Notes under the pieces: generated by a model
What the model was told of the DNA's origin: nothing
Database searches by the model: none
The model's input: the letters and a program-made list of their open reading frames with translations, nothing else
Assembly: GCA_014529385.2 (NCBI GenBank)
Contig: CM043945.1
Location: forward strand, 142,644,241-142,706,740
Origin: Adiantum capillus-veneris
Taxonomy: Eukaryota > Streptophyta > Polypodiopsida > Polypodiales > Pteridaceae
Length of the DNA: 62,500 nt
Reading direction: 5' to 3'
Translations under genes and position numbers: made by a program
Shown here: positions 1 through 10,660 of the stretch, in pieces
How positions within the stretch are numbered: the first letter of the stretch is position 1
Layout of the letters: each line of letters begins with the position of its first letter

Positions 1-571
1 TGAAGCCACAGAATTTCTTTGCTTGCCTCCGTCATTGCTACATACTCTGCTTCCGTGGTAGAAAGTGAAACCACTTTCTGCAGGTTTGAAGCCCAGCTTA
101 CTGTTGTGCCTCCAATCGTGAACACATAGCCAGTAGTGCTCCTTCGAGTATCTTTGTCACCTGCCATATCTGCATCAGCATACCCTTCTAGAAAAATATC
201 AGTTCCTCCAAAATACAAAGCATTTGTTGTTGTCCCTTTTAGATACCTAAGTATCCACTTCACAGCTTGCCAATGCTCTTTACCTGGGTTGTCCATGAAC
301 CTACTCACAACTCCCACTGCATGTGCAATGTCTGGCCTTGTCCAGACCATAGCATACATTAGAGAACCTACCGCTGCAGCATATGGAACTTTAGACATAT
401 AGGCTATCTCCTCTTGTGTCTTTGGACACATATCCTTCGTTAGTTTAAAATGACCAGCCAAAGGTGTAGAAACTGGTTTTGCATTTTGCATTGCAAACCT
501 TTCTAGTACCTTCTTGATGTAATCTTCTTGAGATAGCTTTATTGTCTTCTTCGTCCTGTCCCTTGATATTT
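1..571 (-). pseudogene. Copia polyprotein, 3' part: end of RT and RNase H (partial, shifted frame)
   Basis: This continues the polyprotein encoded at 539-3619. Reading right to left it is open to the window edge and carries the end of the Copia reverse transcriptase domain (YMSKVPYAAAVGSLMYA-type block, then WTRPDIA) and the RNase H domain (GYADADMAGD, then TTEAEYVA followed by KEILWL). These blocks are standard for plant Copia elements. The frame differs by one base from the upstream part: around 565-572 one base appears to be missing, so the upstream frame ends early in a short basic tail. The 3' end of pol, the polypurine tract and the 3' LTR lie outside the window. Confidence in the domain call is high; whether the shift is a mutation or an assembly error cannot be decided here. 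Confidence 0.85.
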
Positions 572-3500
572 CATACCAAGTATCCTCTTTGCAACACCTA
601 AATCTTTCATTGAAAAAGATTTGGACAGCTCCTCTTTTAGGTCTTTGATGTCCTGCATGTTAGCACTTGCAATCAACATGTCATCAACATACAACATTAG
701 GATGATGAATTTCCCATCTCCCAAATTCTTCGTGTAGACGCAGTGATCCGAGTTGCATCTTGTGAATCCATGATCCAACATCCATTGATCAAACTTCAAG
801 TACCATTGTCTTGATGCTTGCTTTAAACCATACAAGCTCTTCTTTAATCTACAAACCATTTTCTCCTTACGTTTTACTTCATACCCCTTTGGTTGAAGCA
901 TGTAGATTTCCTCCTCTAAGTCACCGTGAGGGAATGCCGTATTTACATCTATTTGCTCGAGATTTAGATCATGAGCAGCCACAAGGCTTAAGACAAGCCT
1001 AATTGAGTTCATTTTTACAACAGGAGAAAATATTTCATTGAAGTCAATACCTTTTTTTTGAGAAAAACCTTTTACCACAAGCCTAGACTTGTACCTTTTC
1101 TTCCCACCTTCTTCTTCCTTCAGCTTGTACACCCATTTGTTTTGAAGTGCCCGCTTACCTTTAGGCAACTCAACCAACTCCCATGTTTGGTTGCGATGTA
1201 GTGCGTCCATCTCCACTTGCATGCTCTTAGTCCATTGTTCTTTGGATTCATGTTGCATAGCTTCTTCGTATGATTCCGGTTCTCCAGAATCTGAGATCAA
1301 GAGATGGTTGAAGGAAGGAACAAACCTTTCTGGAGGTCTACTTGCTCTTGTAGATCTTCGGGGAATAGGTTGAGGCTCCTCATTTGGTTGACGTTGTTGC
1401 ACATTGTCACCGTTTGCAGTCCTTGAGTCTTCACCGTCCTCAAGCTCCATGTACTCATCACCTGTTTCTTTTGTTTGTTTTCTTTCCAAGCAATCTTTGT
1501 ACATATTTTGTTCGTTAAAAATTACATCCATACTCCTTAAGATTTTACCATCTTCAGGATTCCATAGGCGATACCCAAAGTCTCCTTCTCCATAGCCAAT
1601 GAAAAAACACTTTTTGGACTTTGCATCTAGCTTTGATCTTAGGCTTCTATCTATGTGCATGAAAGTCTCACACCCAAACACTTTGAGAAATGCATAATTC
1701 ACCGGTTTACCTGTCCATGCCTGTTCTGGAACTCCCCCATCCAATGCCGTTGAGGGTGACAGATTGATTAAGTACACAGACGTACTTACAGCTTCCGCCC
1801 AAAGCTCAAGCGGTAGGCCTGCATGTAGCCGCATGCTTCGTGCTCGTTCCATGATTGTCCTGTTCATCCTTTCCGAAATCCCATTTTGTTGAGGTGTCCT
1901 TGGGGTTGTCCTTTGCCTCTGAATGCCATTGCTAGCACAAAAGCTTTCAAAAGCTTGGCTGCAATATTCGCCTGCATTGTCGGATCTGAGGCATTTAACC
2001 TTGGTACCTGTTTTATTCTCCACAAAGGCTTTCCACCTTTGAAATATGGAAAATACATCGGATTTATTCTTCATGACATAAACCCATGTTTTTCTAGTCG
2101 CATCGTCTATGAATGTTACATAGTACAATGAGCCACCAAGTGATGGTGTACTTGCAGGACCCCAAACATCAGAATGAACCAACTCAAGTTTTTTATTTTT
2201 TCTTTCATTTCCTGATTTTTGAAATTTTACCCTCTTTTGTTTACCATAAACACAATCTTCACAGAACTCTAAGTCCACTTCTTTCACACCTGGTAGAAGC
2301 TTCTTTGTTTGAGGGATTTGCATTCCTTTGGCAATCATATGCCCAAGTCGGTAGTGCCACACCGCACTGTCAACTTCTGTAGTTGCTGCACAAGCTGAAG
2401 GTTGTGTGCTAACAGTACACAAGTAAAGTGTACCGACTTTTTCACCCTTGGCAACCACCAAAGATCCCTTTGAGATCTTCCACCGTTTGTTTCCGAATGC
2501 AATGTTGTGACCTTCATCGTCCAAATGTCCTATAGAGATCAAGTTTTTGCGAAGAGAAGGAACATGCCTAACATCTTTAAGCTTCCATTCATTTCCGTCA
2601 GCAGTTTTGACAGAAACTGTACCTTTGCCGACAATCTCACAAGCTTCATCATCTCCCAAGTATACATACCCAAAATTACCTTTGGTGTAGTCTTGGAAAT
2701 GTTGCTTGTGTGGTGTCGCATGGAATGAAGCCCCGGAATCTACTATCCAGGAATTAGACACATTGTCTAATGAGAGAATTAGAGAATCTTGCTCTACTTT
2801 ACCTGCCACATTGGCCTCCGATGTTGGCTTGTTGTCTTGAGACTCTGTCTCCTTCTTCTTCTTGGACCAGCAATCCTTCTTGACGTGGCCCTTCTTGCCG
2901 CAGTTCCAACATTCAAGAACTGACTTTGTGCATGACTTGCTCCGCCTTGAGCGATCACGACCCTTTTGGTTTTTGAACCTCTCCTTAAGCCTTCCTCTTG
3001 TTTCCATTGATAGTGCAGCACTTGATGATTCTCGTGTGCTTCTCCTTCGCATTTCCTCGCTTAGGAGAACACCCACAACATCATCAAACTTAAGAGTATT
3101 TGTGCCAGAGATAGAATTACTTACAGCCATCACAAGGATGTCCCAACTATCCGGTAGAGATGATAGTATAAGGAGAGCTCGCACTTCGTCATCGAAATTC
3201 ATTTTCACTGATCGAAGTTGACTTATGTTTGTGTTAAAGTCATTTAGGTGTTCTGCAACTGAACCATTCTCTGCCATCTTTAGATTGAACAAGCGCTTCA
3301 TAAGAAATACCTTATTGGATGCCGATGGTTTCTCGTAGAAGTTGTCAAGTGACTTCATCAAGTCCTCCGTGGTCTTCATCTCCGAAACATTGAAGGCCAC
3401 CGTTGACACCAAGCTTAACCGGATTGTTCCCAGTGCCTTTCGATCAAGGACAATCCATGCTTCATCTGCCATTGTTGCGGGCTTCTTCGCAAGACCGCCT

Positions 3501-3619
3501 AGTGGCAAATAGAGGTCCTTCTGGTAGAGATAGTCTTCAATCTGCATCTTCCAATGTTGGTAGTTTTTGCCGTTGAGCTTCTCAATCTTGAGCTTCCCTT
3601 CCTCCGCCATAACTCCCAC
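539..3619 (-). CDS. Ty1/Copia retrotransposon Gag-Pol polyprotein (Tnt1-like), frameshifted near 3' end
   Basis: The open frame codes for 1026 residues of a single Gag-PR-IN-RT polyprotein that packages and copies the element RNA and integrates the cDNA. Visible in order: Copia gag (about 10-190), CCHC zinc knuckle (C237-C250, CWNCGKKGHVKKDC), aspartic protease DSGA (294-297), GAG-pre-integrase His/Cys finger (H422, H427, C453, C456), integrase catalytic D483, D547 and E583, and reverse transcriptase with LYVDD (976-980). Domain order IN before RT defines Copia; overall similarity is to the Tnt1/Tork lineage. The start is the methionine 3' of the primer site; the first ATG may instead be the one three residues later. 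The canonical TAFLHGD block reads TAFPHGD, an unusual residue. Expression is from the LTR TATA at 3980-3987. The frame is lost by an apparent one-base deletion near 570, so this copy is probably dead, although otherwise nearly intact. Confidence 0.93.
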   Translation of the reverse strand: MGVMAEEGKLKIEKLNGKNYQHWKMQIEDYLYQKDLYLPLGGLAKKPATMADEAWIVLDRKALGTIRLSLVSTVAFNVSEMKTTEDLMKSLDNFYEKPSASNKVFLMKRLFNLKMAENGSVAEHLNDFNTNISQLRSVKMNFDDEVRALLILSSLPDSWDILVMAVSNSISGTNTLKFDDVVGVLLSEEMRRRSTRESSSAALSMETRGRLKERFKNQKGRDRSRRSKSCTKSVLECWNCGKKGHVKKDCWSKKKKETESQDNKPTSEANVAGKVEQDSLILSLDNVSNSWIVDSGASFHATPHKQHFQDYTKGNFGYVYLGDDEACEIVGKGTVSVKTADGNEWKLKDVRHVPSLRKNLISIGHLDDEGHNIAFGNKRWKISKGSLVVAKGEKVGTLYLCTVSTQPSACAATTEVDSAVWHYRLGHMIAKGMQIPQTKKLLPGVKEVDLEFCEDCVYGKQKRVKFQKSGNERKNKKLELVHSDVWGPASTPSLGGSLYYVTFIDDATRKTWVYVMKNKSDVFSIFQRWKAFVENKTGTKVKCLRSDNAGEYCSQAFESFCASNGIQRQRTTPRTPQQNGISERMNRTIMERARSMRLHAGLPLELWAEAVSTSVYLINLSPSTALDGGVPEQAWTGKPVNYAFLKVFGCETFMHIDRSLRSKLDAKSKKCFFIGYGEGDFGYRLWNPEDGKILRSMDVIFNEQNMYKDCLERKQTKETGDEYMELEDGEDSRTANGDNVQQRQPNEEPQPIPRRSTRASRPPERFVPSFNHLLISDSGEPESYEEAMQHESKEQWTKSMQVEMDALHRNQTWELVELPKGKRALQNKWVYKLKEEEGGKKRYKSRLVVKGFSQKKGIDFNEIFSPVVKMNSIRLVLSLVAAHDLNLEQIDVNTAFPHGDLEEEIYMLQPKGYEVKRKEKMVCRLKKSLYGLKQASRQWYLKFDQWMLDHGFTRCNSDHCVYTKNLGDGKFIILMLYVDDMLIASANMQDIKDLKEELSKSFSMKDLGVAKRILGMKYQGTGRRRQ

Positions 3620-3658
3620 TCAATTTTCCTTGAGATAATTTAGCTACGAGCAAACCTT

Positions 3659-3670
3659 GCTATGATACCA
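3659..3670 (-). promoter_or_regulatory. Primer binding site of the Copia element (initiator tRNA-Met-like)
   Basis: On the minus strand the bases TGGTATCATAGC lie two bases downstream of the 5' LTR end. They match the usual plant Copia primer site TGGTATCAGAGC, complementary to initiator tRNA-Met, with one mismatch. The position fixes the inner edge of the LTR at 3673. Confidence 0.85.
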
Positions 3671-3672
3671 GT

Positions 3673-4350
3673 TGTTAGAAAATAAGATGTAGCTAAATAG
3701 ATTTTTGAGTAGATTACTTAATGGAGAGAGATAGATTTCACACACAAGAGATTATAGAGTAGAGAGAGAGAAAGTGTACACACGATATACGTGGTTCACC
3801 CAATGTGGGCTACGTCCACGAGAAAGCAGCCACTCAATGGCTTTAGCACTTTAAAAGAAGAAGTAGTTTACAAAGGGATTAAACCCTTGATAGAGCTCCC
3901 GCCTTGCTTCACTCTCACCACCTCACACTCACCTTGTTGCATCAACTTCACACTATGAAATGTGTGTAGAAATGGCCTCCTTTTATAGGCCAAAAGGGCT
4001 GCCCTCTCTTATGAAAGACAGCCATGTGTAGCCGCCCTGGTGCGAATAAGTCCAAATAGGACCCTCCAATCCGCCCATGTGTGGCCGCCCTTGAGAAGAC
4101 AAGTCCGATTTTGAATTCGGCCACCGGACACCGGCCATTGACTACCGGCCACCGGCCAACCGACCGGTTGTTTTCCGACCACTTTCCGGCCGCCGTCCGG
4201 CCATAATATTCCGGCGAAAAAAAAGTCTCGGGGGCCTCCGCCCCCGAGGCCTTTAAAGTTGCCCCTGATTCTTGTCCGTGAAAATTTTGGTTTCCGGTGA
4301 GTGATTTTCCTTCACGCACGATGGCTTCTCCTCATAATGGGGGCCTTACA
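3673..4350 (-). repeat. 5' LTR of the Copia element
   Basis: Read on the minus strand the LTR runs from TGTAAGGCCCCC (right edge, about 4350) to CTAACA next to the primer site (3673). The inner edge is secure from the primer site; the outer edge is inferred from the TG...CA rule and an imperfect TGTTAG/TGTAAG terminal inversion. The LTR holds a TATA box (TATAAAAG, 3980-3987), a stretch dense in CCGG motifs (about 4113-4215) and a perfect 9-bp GC hairpin (4227-4235 with 4240-4248). The matching 3' LTR lies beyond the left window edge, so insertion age cannot be estimated here. Confidence 0.75.
3980..3987 (-). promoter_or_regulatory. TATA box in the Copia 5' LTR
   Basis: The minus strand reads TATAAAAG followed by a purine-rich stretch. 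It is placed as expected for the U3 promoter driving the Copia transcript, with the start of R expected about 30 bases downstream (near 3950). Confidence 0.6.
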
Positions 4351-5215
4351 AATGTGCGCTTTTACCACAGAAAATTACAAGGGTAAATCAGGCTCCATAC
4401 TTAACACATCAAACAGTTGAAAGGAATGCTCGAGCTTCCACCTTCACGATAACCATTTTCTAATTTTTCAAAGATCTATGAGCTTCTAAAGTGAATCCCA
4501 AACACCATTTTGATAAGGGGAAACCCTAATTCATTCCCTCACAAGCTCAGATACAAGATTGCAAAGAGGCGGGATTGCAGCACACATAGATTGGGCAACC
4601 ATGGAAGCTATTGCACAGTAATGAAAAATTTCTAGATTTTTCTGTAAAAAGCAGCCCTCTCTCTCTTACCCACGGCATTTTCAGCTTGTCAATTTTTGGG
4701 CCATTTTGCCACTTTGGACCAAAACTAGGTCATTTTTTACCAAAAAAAATGACATTTTTTATGCGAAAAATCCCAAACGGAGTCAGAAAAATCCCTAAAT
4801 TTGTGGGATCACTCACATAAGCATAAAAAGAATAAATATGCATCATTTTTCATCTATATACCATTTTGGGTCACGTTTCATGCAATTTTGCAACGGTACT
4901 TGTTAGCTGCTATTTTTGGCAGTTTTTGTCCACATCAGTCTTTATAGGCGAGATGAGTGTGCCACCATGAAACACTTGGACTATGTTAATTGTCAAACCA
5001 AATTAAGCATCTTATCAAGTGGAAAAGTACGTCGCAAATGCGCCACATCCAGGGCCACAACTCCCCGGATAGGTATATACATGATAATGACCGCAGTAGA
5101 CGCTTCAACATATATCATTGTATGTACATGATTGCTTTTATTTGTATACATCGATAAGTGTCAAGAGTGAGGTGAATGTTTTTATTTCACACTATGTACG
5201 TGCCACGGCACAACA
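4351..5215 (-). repeat. Older Ty3/gypsy LTR (LTR-A), truncated by the Copia insertion
   Basis: This segment aligns over most of its length with 8380-9626 (for example the shared blocks around TTCCACCTTCA, GGAAACCCTAATTCA, CCAAAACTAGGTC and TTTGTGGGATCACTCACATAAG). It ends in CACGGCACAACA, resembling the ends of the other gypsy LTRs here (CAGCACGACA, CAGTATGACA). The left edge is the Copia LTR, which suggests that Copia inserted into this older LTR. Divergence from LTR-B is high by eye (roughly a quarter to a third of bases), so it is much older than the elements at 10938-28732. Confidence 0.7.
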
Positions 5216-7300
5216 CCGTGTCATTGGTTAATCTTTGTTTGTTCCATTGGTGACATTGCTCCCATGGAGACCCATATTTGACAATACTAGCTCAAGGGCC
5301 TCTGGAGCCATCTAGCACTCACATGATTTCTTGATTGTCCAAGAAAATCAAATGTAGGGATAAACTAACTTCTCCACAATTTTTCATAGAGTATGTATTG
5401 TACAAATGTGAACATTAACAAGTGGAATATCCAAAAGTGGGTCGAAATTAGTGTCTTCATTATGACGAGTAGGAGCCTTTGTCCACCACTTTGGGCCCAT
5501 CACCTTTGTAGAGTCCATGCATAGCAAGCATGTAGACCTTGCCATGGCACCCATTCCACAATTATACATAAAATTCATTTCTTTGAGGTCACTTGCAAGA
5601 TGCCAAATTTGGACTTGAAAGCCCTCCTATCCACAGCCAACATCTCCCCTTGATTCATTTTTTCTGTCAATTATATCAAGATCACTGGTTTGATGGAAGA
5701 CAAAATGTGATGGTTCTCTTTCTTTACCTGCAAGATTAATCCTTATGTGATCTAAAATTAAATGTAGAATTTGTGTAAAAATGTCAACTCAGTAGACTTG
5801 CAAAGGTAGAAGAAAATGAATTACCTCAAAAGCATCAAGCCACCATATGTTCATTTCTGACTAAACACTGAAGTATAAAGGATCATCAGTGGGACATTAC
5901 AAAAGTGCCCTACTCATTAATGTGATTGGAACTTACTCTAGCCTCCTCTCTTTAAGAATCTCACAATCATGTAGCTTCAAGACAAAATGTAGCACTCCGT
6001 CAACCTCTTTGAATGTTACAGTTGTTCCTTGGAATTTGTAGATACCTTGAATATGAAAGAGACATCCAAAGAACTTGGTCTATGCTTGGTTGAGTTGAAG
6101 TCTGTCTTTCTAGACACTTACTATTGTCGATAATATCTTAGACTTTATTATCCCTTCTTCACAAATATGGTGGAGATAGACTATCAAATAGCTGAATATC
6201 CTCTCTTGCTAATTCCAAGGGAGTTAAGTGTGCCCTAGGTTTCATTGGAAAGCATTGTTCTTTGAAATAAGTCCACCAAATCCTGCTGCAAAAACTTAAA
6301 CTTTTTCTCATGAATTATATCATTTGCAAGATTGCTACTTATGGAGGGCAACTACTTTCCTACAATGAGTTTGGAATCAATGTTTTCTTTGTCTGGATAG
6401 ATAGCATGTCTACAAAGGAAGCAATACACACGTTAAAAACCAACTAGTTTAGTTTAAAATATTTTAGAATATTTAAAATACTCACCTCAAAGCTTGGATT
6501 CTTTTTTTAAGGGTACAAGATCCAACCTTCAAGGTTTCAAGATTTTGTAGTTTCTGCTTTTGCACACGAGCACCTAAGCTCGTATCATTCTTTCATAAGG
6601 TCCATACCTTTTCTTGCATAACCTATAATTCCTATGTGTGTTGCAATATGAGTTTTTGGTCATTATAATACAAATGAGAAAGTTGTAAAATCTCATTTTC
6701 TTGAGCATGAACCATACATGTATAAATTTCACCATGGTAAGTTAGAGCTTTGAAACAATCCATTCTTTCCACCACCAACAAAGGTCAATAAATTAGTAGG
6801 ATTTGGAAATGCAAGAGAGGCATTAGTCATAAGATTTAAAAGATAGAGCAAGTCATGTGTCCAAATGTCTACATGTTTTGCTCCCTCTACTTTGAATCTT
6901 TCTTTCTCTACTAGTGTCACATTTGTTTTAGTTTTTCTTTGCTTACATAATGGCTCATATTGAGGATCTAATTCAATGTGTAGATAATATTTAGGACGTT
7001 TGGTGAGGTGGTTTGTGGGTGTGGATGAGAAATTCATTAGTCCTTAGTGAAATAAGAACAAAAGAAGCTATTGCAAAGAAAAGAAAGTTGAATCCTTGAA
7101 TCTCTCTCTAAGAAGATAGGGTGAACTCAATGTAATTGAAAAGAGACATTCCTCAATATCACGGCATTATGGCAATGTGGAAAGATTCTACTTGTTTTAT
7201 TTTACCCCACTTATTTTATCGAAAGAGAACGTCAAAAAATGATTTTTTTAGAAGGAACTACAAACAACCTCCAAAGTTTTCTTGTATTTCTCTTCAAACA
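5216..7300. other. Decayed internal region of older gypsy element; nothing firmly recognisable
   Basis: Between LTR-A and the gag remnant at 7300 the sequence is AT-rich with stops in all frames. It lacks the polypurine tract expected next to LTR-A, so the LTR/internal junction is rearranged. A 102-residue minus-strand open frame at 6729-7037 has no family I recognise. By position this should be the pol part of the old element, but most of pol is missing. Confidence 0.4.
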
Positions 7301-7960
7301 TAGCCTAATTGGCTTCACATTTATCAATGTATGCATGCACTAACAAAGAATCTACAATGGCATCCCAACATGTTTCTTGTTGAATGTAATATCTAGCTTC
7401 ATGAAAAACCTCTTTAGTCATTTTACCCTTTATAGAATATTCTATTGCACATGGACACAATTCTAATCTCATTAAATACTTATTCTCCAACCTTGACTCC
7501 TTTTTGGTTAATAGGCTCTACCTTCAACCCATAGGCAGATGCCTCAACCATTGACATGGCATGGCTAGTAGTCATGTCCTCAACTAGCTTCTTCATTCCC
7601 CCTTTGCTAAAATTTATCCCCAAGGGCTTATCTATTCCAATAAGTGTATCTTGCCATCTCTAAAGAAGATAGTGTTCTTCCTCAAAGCCTCTTTAAAATT
7701 TCAAAATCCCTCCTTTCATGTTCCATATTGTCACACCATACTCATCTGTGTACAAAACCTTCTCTGTTTTGAAATGTTTGTCGTGTATTTTTTCTTGATG
7801 GTTGTCCCTTCTCTTCTATCTTGCAAGTTTCATATGTGTACAAAACCTTCTCTGTTTTGATATCTTTGTCGTGTAAGTCATCTTGATGGTTTTCTCCTCT
7901 TCCAACCTTGCAAGTTTAAACTTCAATTCCTACATCCCTTAAAAATATCATCTATGATAG
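7300..7960 (-). pseudogene. Remnant of gypsy gag C-terminus/nucleocapsid linker (older subfamily)
   Basis: A 61-residue frame at 7305-7490 aligns with the linker of the young elements (shared GKxTKEhxHEA, then DSLxVHAYIxKC). The upstream bases 7500-7760 align with the same region (for example the counterpart of GCATTCCCCC near 7595), continuing to the gag C-terminus around 7880-7960. Many stops and indels are present. A tandem duplication of about 95 bp lies at about 7739-7925 (each copy with GTGTACAAAACCTTCTCTG). The capsid-coding body of gag is deleted. The frame confirms that the old element has the same minus orientation as the young ones. Confidence 0.65.
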
Positions 7961-7989
7961 ATTTATCACTCTCTAGAAGGTCACAGTAA

Positions 7990-8240
7990 CACATTGTCAG
8001 CGAAAAGTGTGGGGTCTAGCTGGGAAGGTGCGAATCCTTTGGCTATGAGAGTTTGTTATGAGAGTCACAAAAACTTTGCAAAGAGTGTTTATGGATTTTT
8101 CCAATTGTCTTCCTAGAGATGGCTTAAAACCTAAGAGCGTTTGTGACAAAAAAGTCACAACCCCTCTCCCATTGGGCCTTGAATTTGTTTGTGTTTGTAA
8201 GTGAGTTCGTGATGAAAAATCACAAATTCCCAACCAATTT
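7990..8240 (-). other. 5' leader remnant of older gypsy element
   Basis: Bases around 8015-8080 (CTATGAGAGTTTGTTATGAG and the following CACAAAAACT) match the untranslated leader of the young elements at 18650-18700 (CTGTGAGAGTTTGTGAGAG and CAACAAAAACT). It lies between the gag remnant and LTR-B as expected for a 5' leader on the minus strand. Confidence 0.5.
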
Positions 8241-9626
8241 TACTTAAAACGAGCAATTAAAAACACTTAAATTTCATCCATGAACCCTCAACTCTCATAC
8301 AAGCACAAATCCCATTCAAAACATAAACCTCTTTCATGAAATCTTGTAGTCTCGCTCTCAATTACAGTCATAACTCCAAACTATTGAAACGAAATCACAA
8401 GATTCCACCTTCATGATGACCATTTTGTGACTTTTCATATATTTAAGAGCAACCATAATGAAGCCTGCAAGCCAATTTGATGAATGGAAACCCTAATTCA
8501 CTCCCTCACAAACTCAAATACAAGATAGCAGACAGATGGGGCATAGAGCAACCATGAAGTGAATTACACAAAGAGAAAAAAAATTCCCATAGAAAGCATA
8601 CCTCTCTCTCCTCCCCACGGAAAAAATGTTAAGTCTATATTTTTGGGCCTTTTATGCTATTTTTGACCAAAACTAGGTCTTTTTTAGCTTGTTTTTTACC
8701 CAAAAAAAGATCATTTTTTATGTGAAAATCACAAATAGACTCGAAAAAATCATTACATTTGTGGGATCACTCACATAAGTACAAAAATCACAGATATCCA
8801 TCATTTTTTATTAATTTCCTATTTTGGATCACTTTCATGCAATTTTATGACGACATCCATCAGCTGCTATTTTTATAGATTTTGCTCGCATCAACCTTTG
8901 TAGACAAGATGAGTGTGCCACCATATAACTATTGGAATATTTACATTATCAAACCAAATCATGCATTCTATCAAGTGGTAAAACATGCAATGGCACCACA
9001 TCGAGGGCCATGACTCTTCACATTAGGAAGAGAATTGGGTCTAGGAGGACCTCTTTATTTGGCAGTTTAAGGGAGTCAAACCTCTAAATCAATCAAAGGG
9101 TAGGATTTGAATTCAAACAGGCAAAACAGATAATTTATTTGAATTCATATTTTCCCTCCAAAATGAAGTTTAAAATCTAGCATGCAAAACCATATCATGT
9201 AACACATCTACAGAAAAAGCTCGACATGCAAATCACAGATCTATAATCTTTGAAAAAATCGGAGACTATATGTAAGAGTTATGAAAGGACAAAAATCATA
9301 AAGTTGCCCACCCCCTTTTTTGGGGGGGGAAGTGCAACCTTTGACCACTCTTACACCTCTATTACACACCCACCATTCTTGTACACATAGTGTACACCTA
9401 TTCATCAAAATGTTAATCACCTTCATAATCTCATGGGAAATAAAGAGGCCCTCCTAGACTCCATCCTCTTCCTAATGAGATGGGTATGTACATGGCAACA
9501 ACCGTAGTATCCGCTTTAGCATATATCACAATATGTATATTATTGATTTTATTCACATGCATCGAAAAGTTTCAAGTTTGAAGCAAATGTTTTTATTGCA
9601 CATTGTATACATGCCACAGTATGACA
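8240..9626 (-). repeat. Older Ty3/gypsy LTR (LTR-B), interrupted by a MITE-like insertion
   Basis: Partner of LTR-A. Homology is clear from about 8385 to 9021 and again from 9477 to 9626, where it ends in CAGTATGACA. It is directly followed by a decayed polypurine tract and gypsy internal sequence. The left edge is uncertain (8240 is approximate). Since internal sequence of the same family lies on both sides, the old subfamily also had an LTR-internal-LTR-internal arrangement. Confidence 0.65.
9022..9476. mobile_element. MITE-like foldback element nested in LTR-B
   Basis: The 455-bp segment is bounded by inverted repeats of about 38 bp: the left end ATTAGGAAGAG... continuing through TCTAGGAGG to CTCTTTATTT, and the right end the reverse complement of the same with about four differences. 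LTR-A lacks the segment at the matching position, which defines it as an insertion. If the element starts at GGAAGAG, both sides are flanked by TA. It contains no coding capacity; a C/T/G homopolymer patch is at about 9309-9330. Superfamily is undecided. Confidence 0.75.
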
Positions 9627-10660
9627 TCCTCCCCTAGAAAACATGCACATCCTCCGGTATGTGCCACAATAATCTTTGCTAAGCATCAAAACTCATAAAC
9701 AAACACCATATCTTCACTTTCATTCTCAGTTTGTATATAGTTAGATCCATCATCATCTTCACTTGGTTGTGCATCAAATGGATCATCGTCCCCTCTTCTT
9801 TTGAATAATTTATCCCTTTTTCCTGCAATGGGAATTTTCATTTATGTCCCATCCAATTCACACAAGGTGTAAGCTGCATTTCCATAACATCATAAGGACC
9901 AAACCATCTCTTTGAAAGATTCCTTGTTGTAGAGTATTGGTTTTCAAGGCTACTATTTCATACACCAAGACCCAATCACCTTCTTCAGTATCTTTTGGTA
10001 TGAGCCTAAGTCTATTGTCAATCGTTCTTTGTTTTTCAACCATACATCCTTCAATCAAGCTTTTGCAAGCTCAATGTCTTTAGGGCTTCTTTCCAATTGC
10101 CGTATGTGAAATGCAAGAAGCTCTTCTCTACTCATTCCATCTTCCATGGCAATACATTCCATGTAAGAACTACATTTTCAATTGGAATCATAGGTTTTGA
10201 CAATTCAATAGGCATATAGCCAATGATTCAACTATGTGTCATATGTTTGGACCATAATGCAAATGGCAATAGCCTTGGCCACTCTCCAAGCTTATTTTGA
10301 CAATCTTTAGTCAAATATCTAATTATTTATTGATTTCATCTTTCACTCTTGCCATTGTCCTCTTGATTACAAGCACAAGTTAAAGCTAGTTTGATGCCCA
10401 TCCTATAGAAGAAATATGATGACATCTTTCACTCTTGCCGCCATTGCCCCCTCGGTTATAAGCACATGTTAAATCCAGTTTGATGCCTATCCTTCAGCAT
10501 CCAATTATCCTCTATCTCTACAATTATCATATATACAGGATTGCTCCATAACACTTGTGAATTCCTATCCACAATACCCTTTTGAACTATTCTTTCTTTG
10601 ATATAACAATCTAGCACAAGTGTTATGTCCTCATCCATCTCTGCTTGTGAAGTTTTAACA
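9627..10660 (-). pseudogene. Remnant of gypsy pol 3' end (integrase C-terminal half), older subfamily
   Basis: The sequence follows the 3' end of the young elements step by step: a decayed polypurine tract (CCTCCCCTAG), the GCACATCCTCCGGTATGTGCC block, the acidic C-terminal tail, the GDWVLVY block of the integrase C-terminus (at about 9960-9990), then the core back to the catalytic region. Stops and indels are frequent. A duplication of about 75-95 bp repeats the CATCTTTCACTCTTGCC block at 10339 and 10424. The rest of pol is missing, and the young tandem array begins at 10938. Confidence 0.7.

Noticed and set aside
4227-4260. GC hairpin near a T run considered as an intrinsic terminator
   Set aside because: Factor-independent termination of this kind does not apply to polymerase II transcripts; it lies in the U3 region of an LTR.
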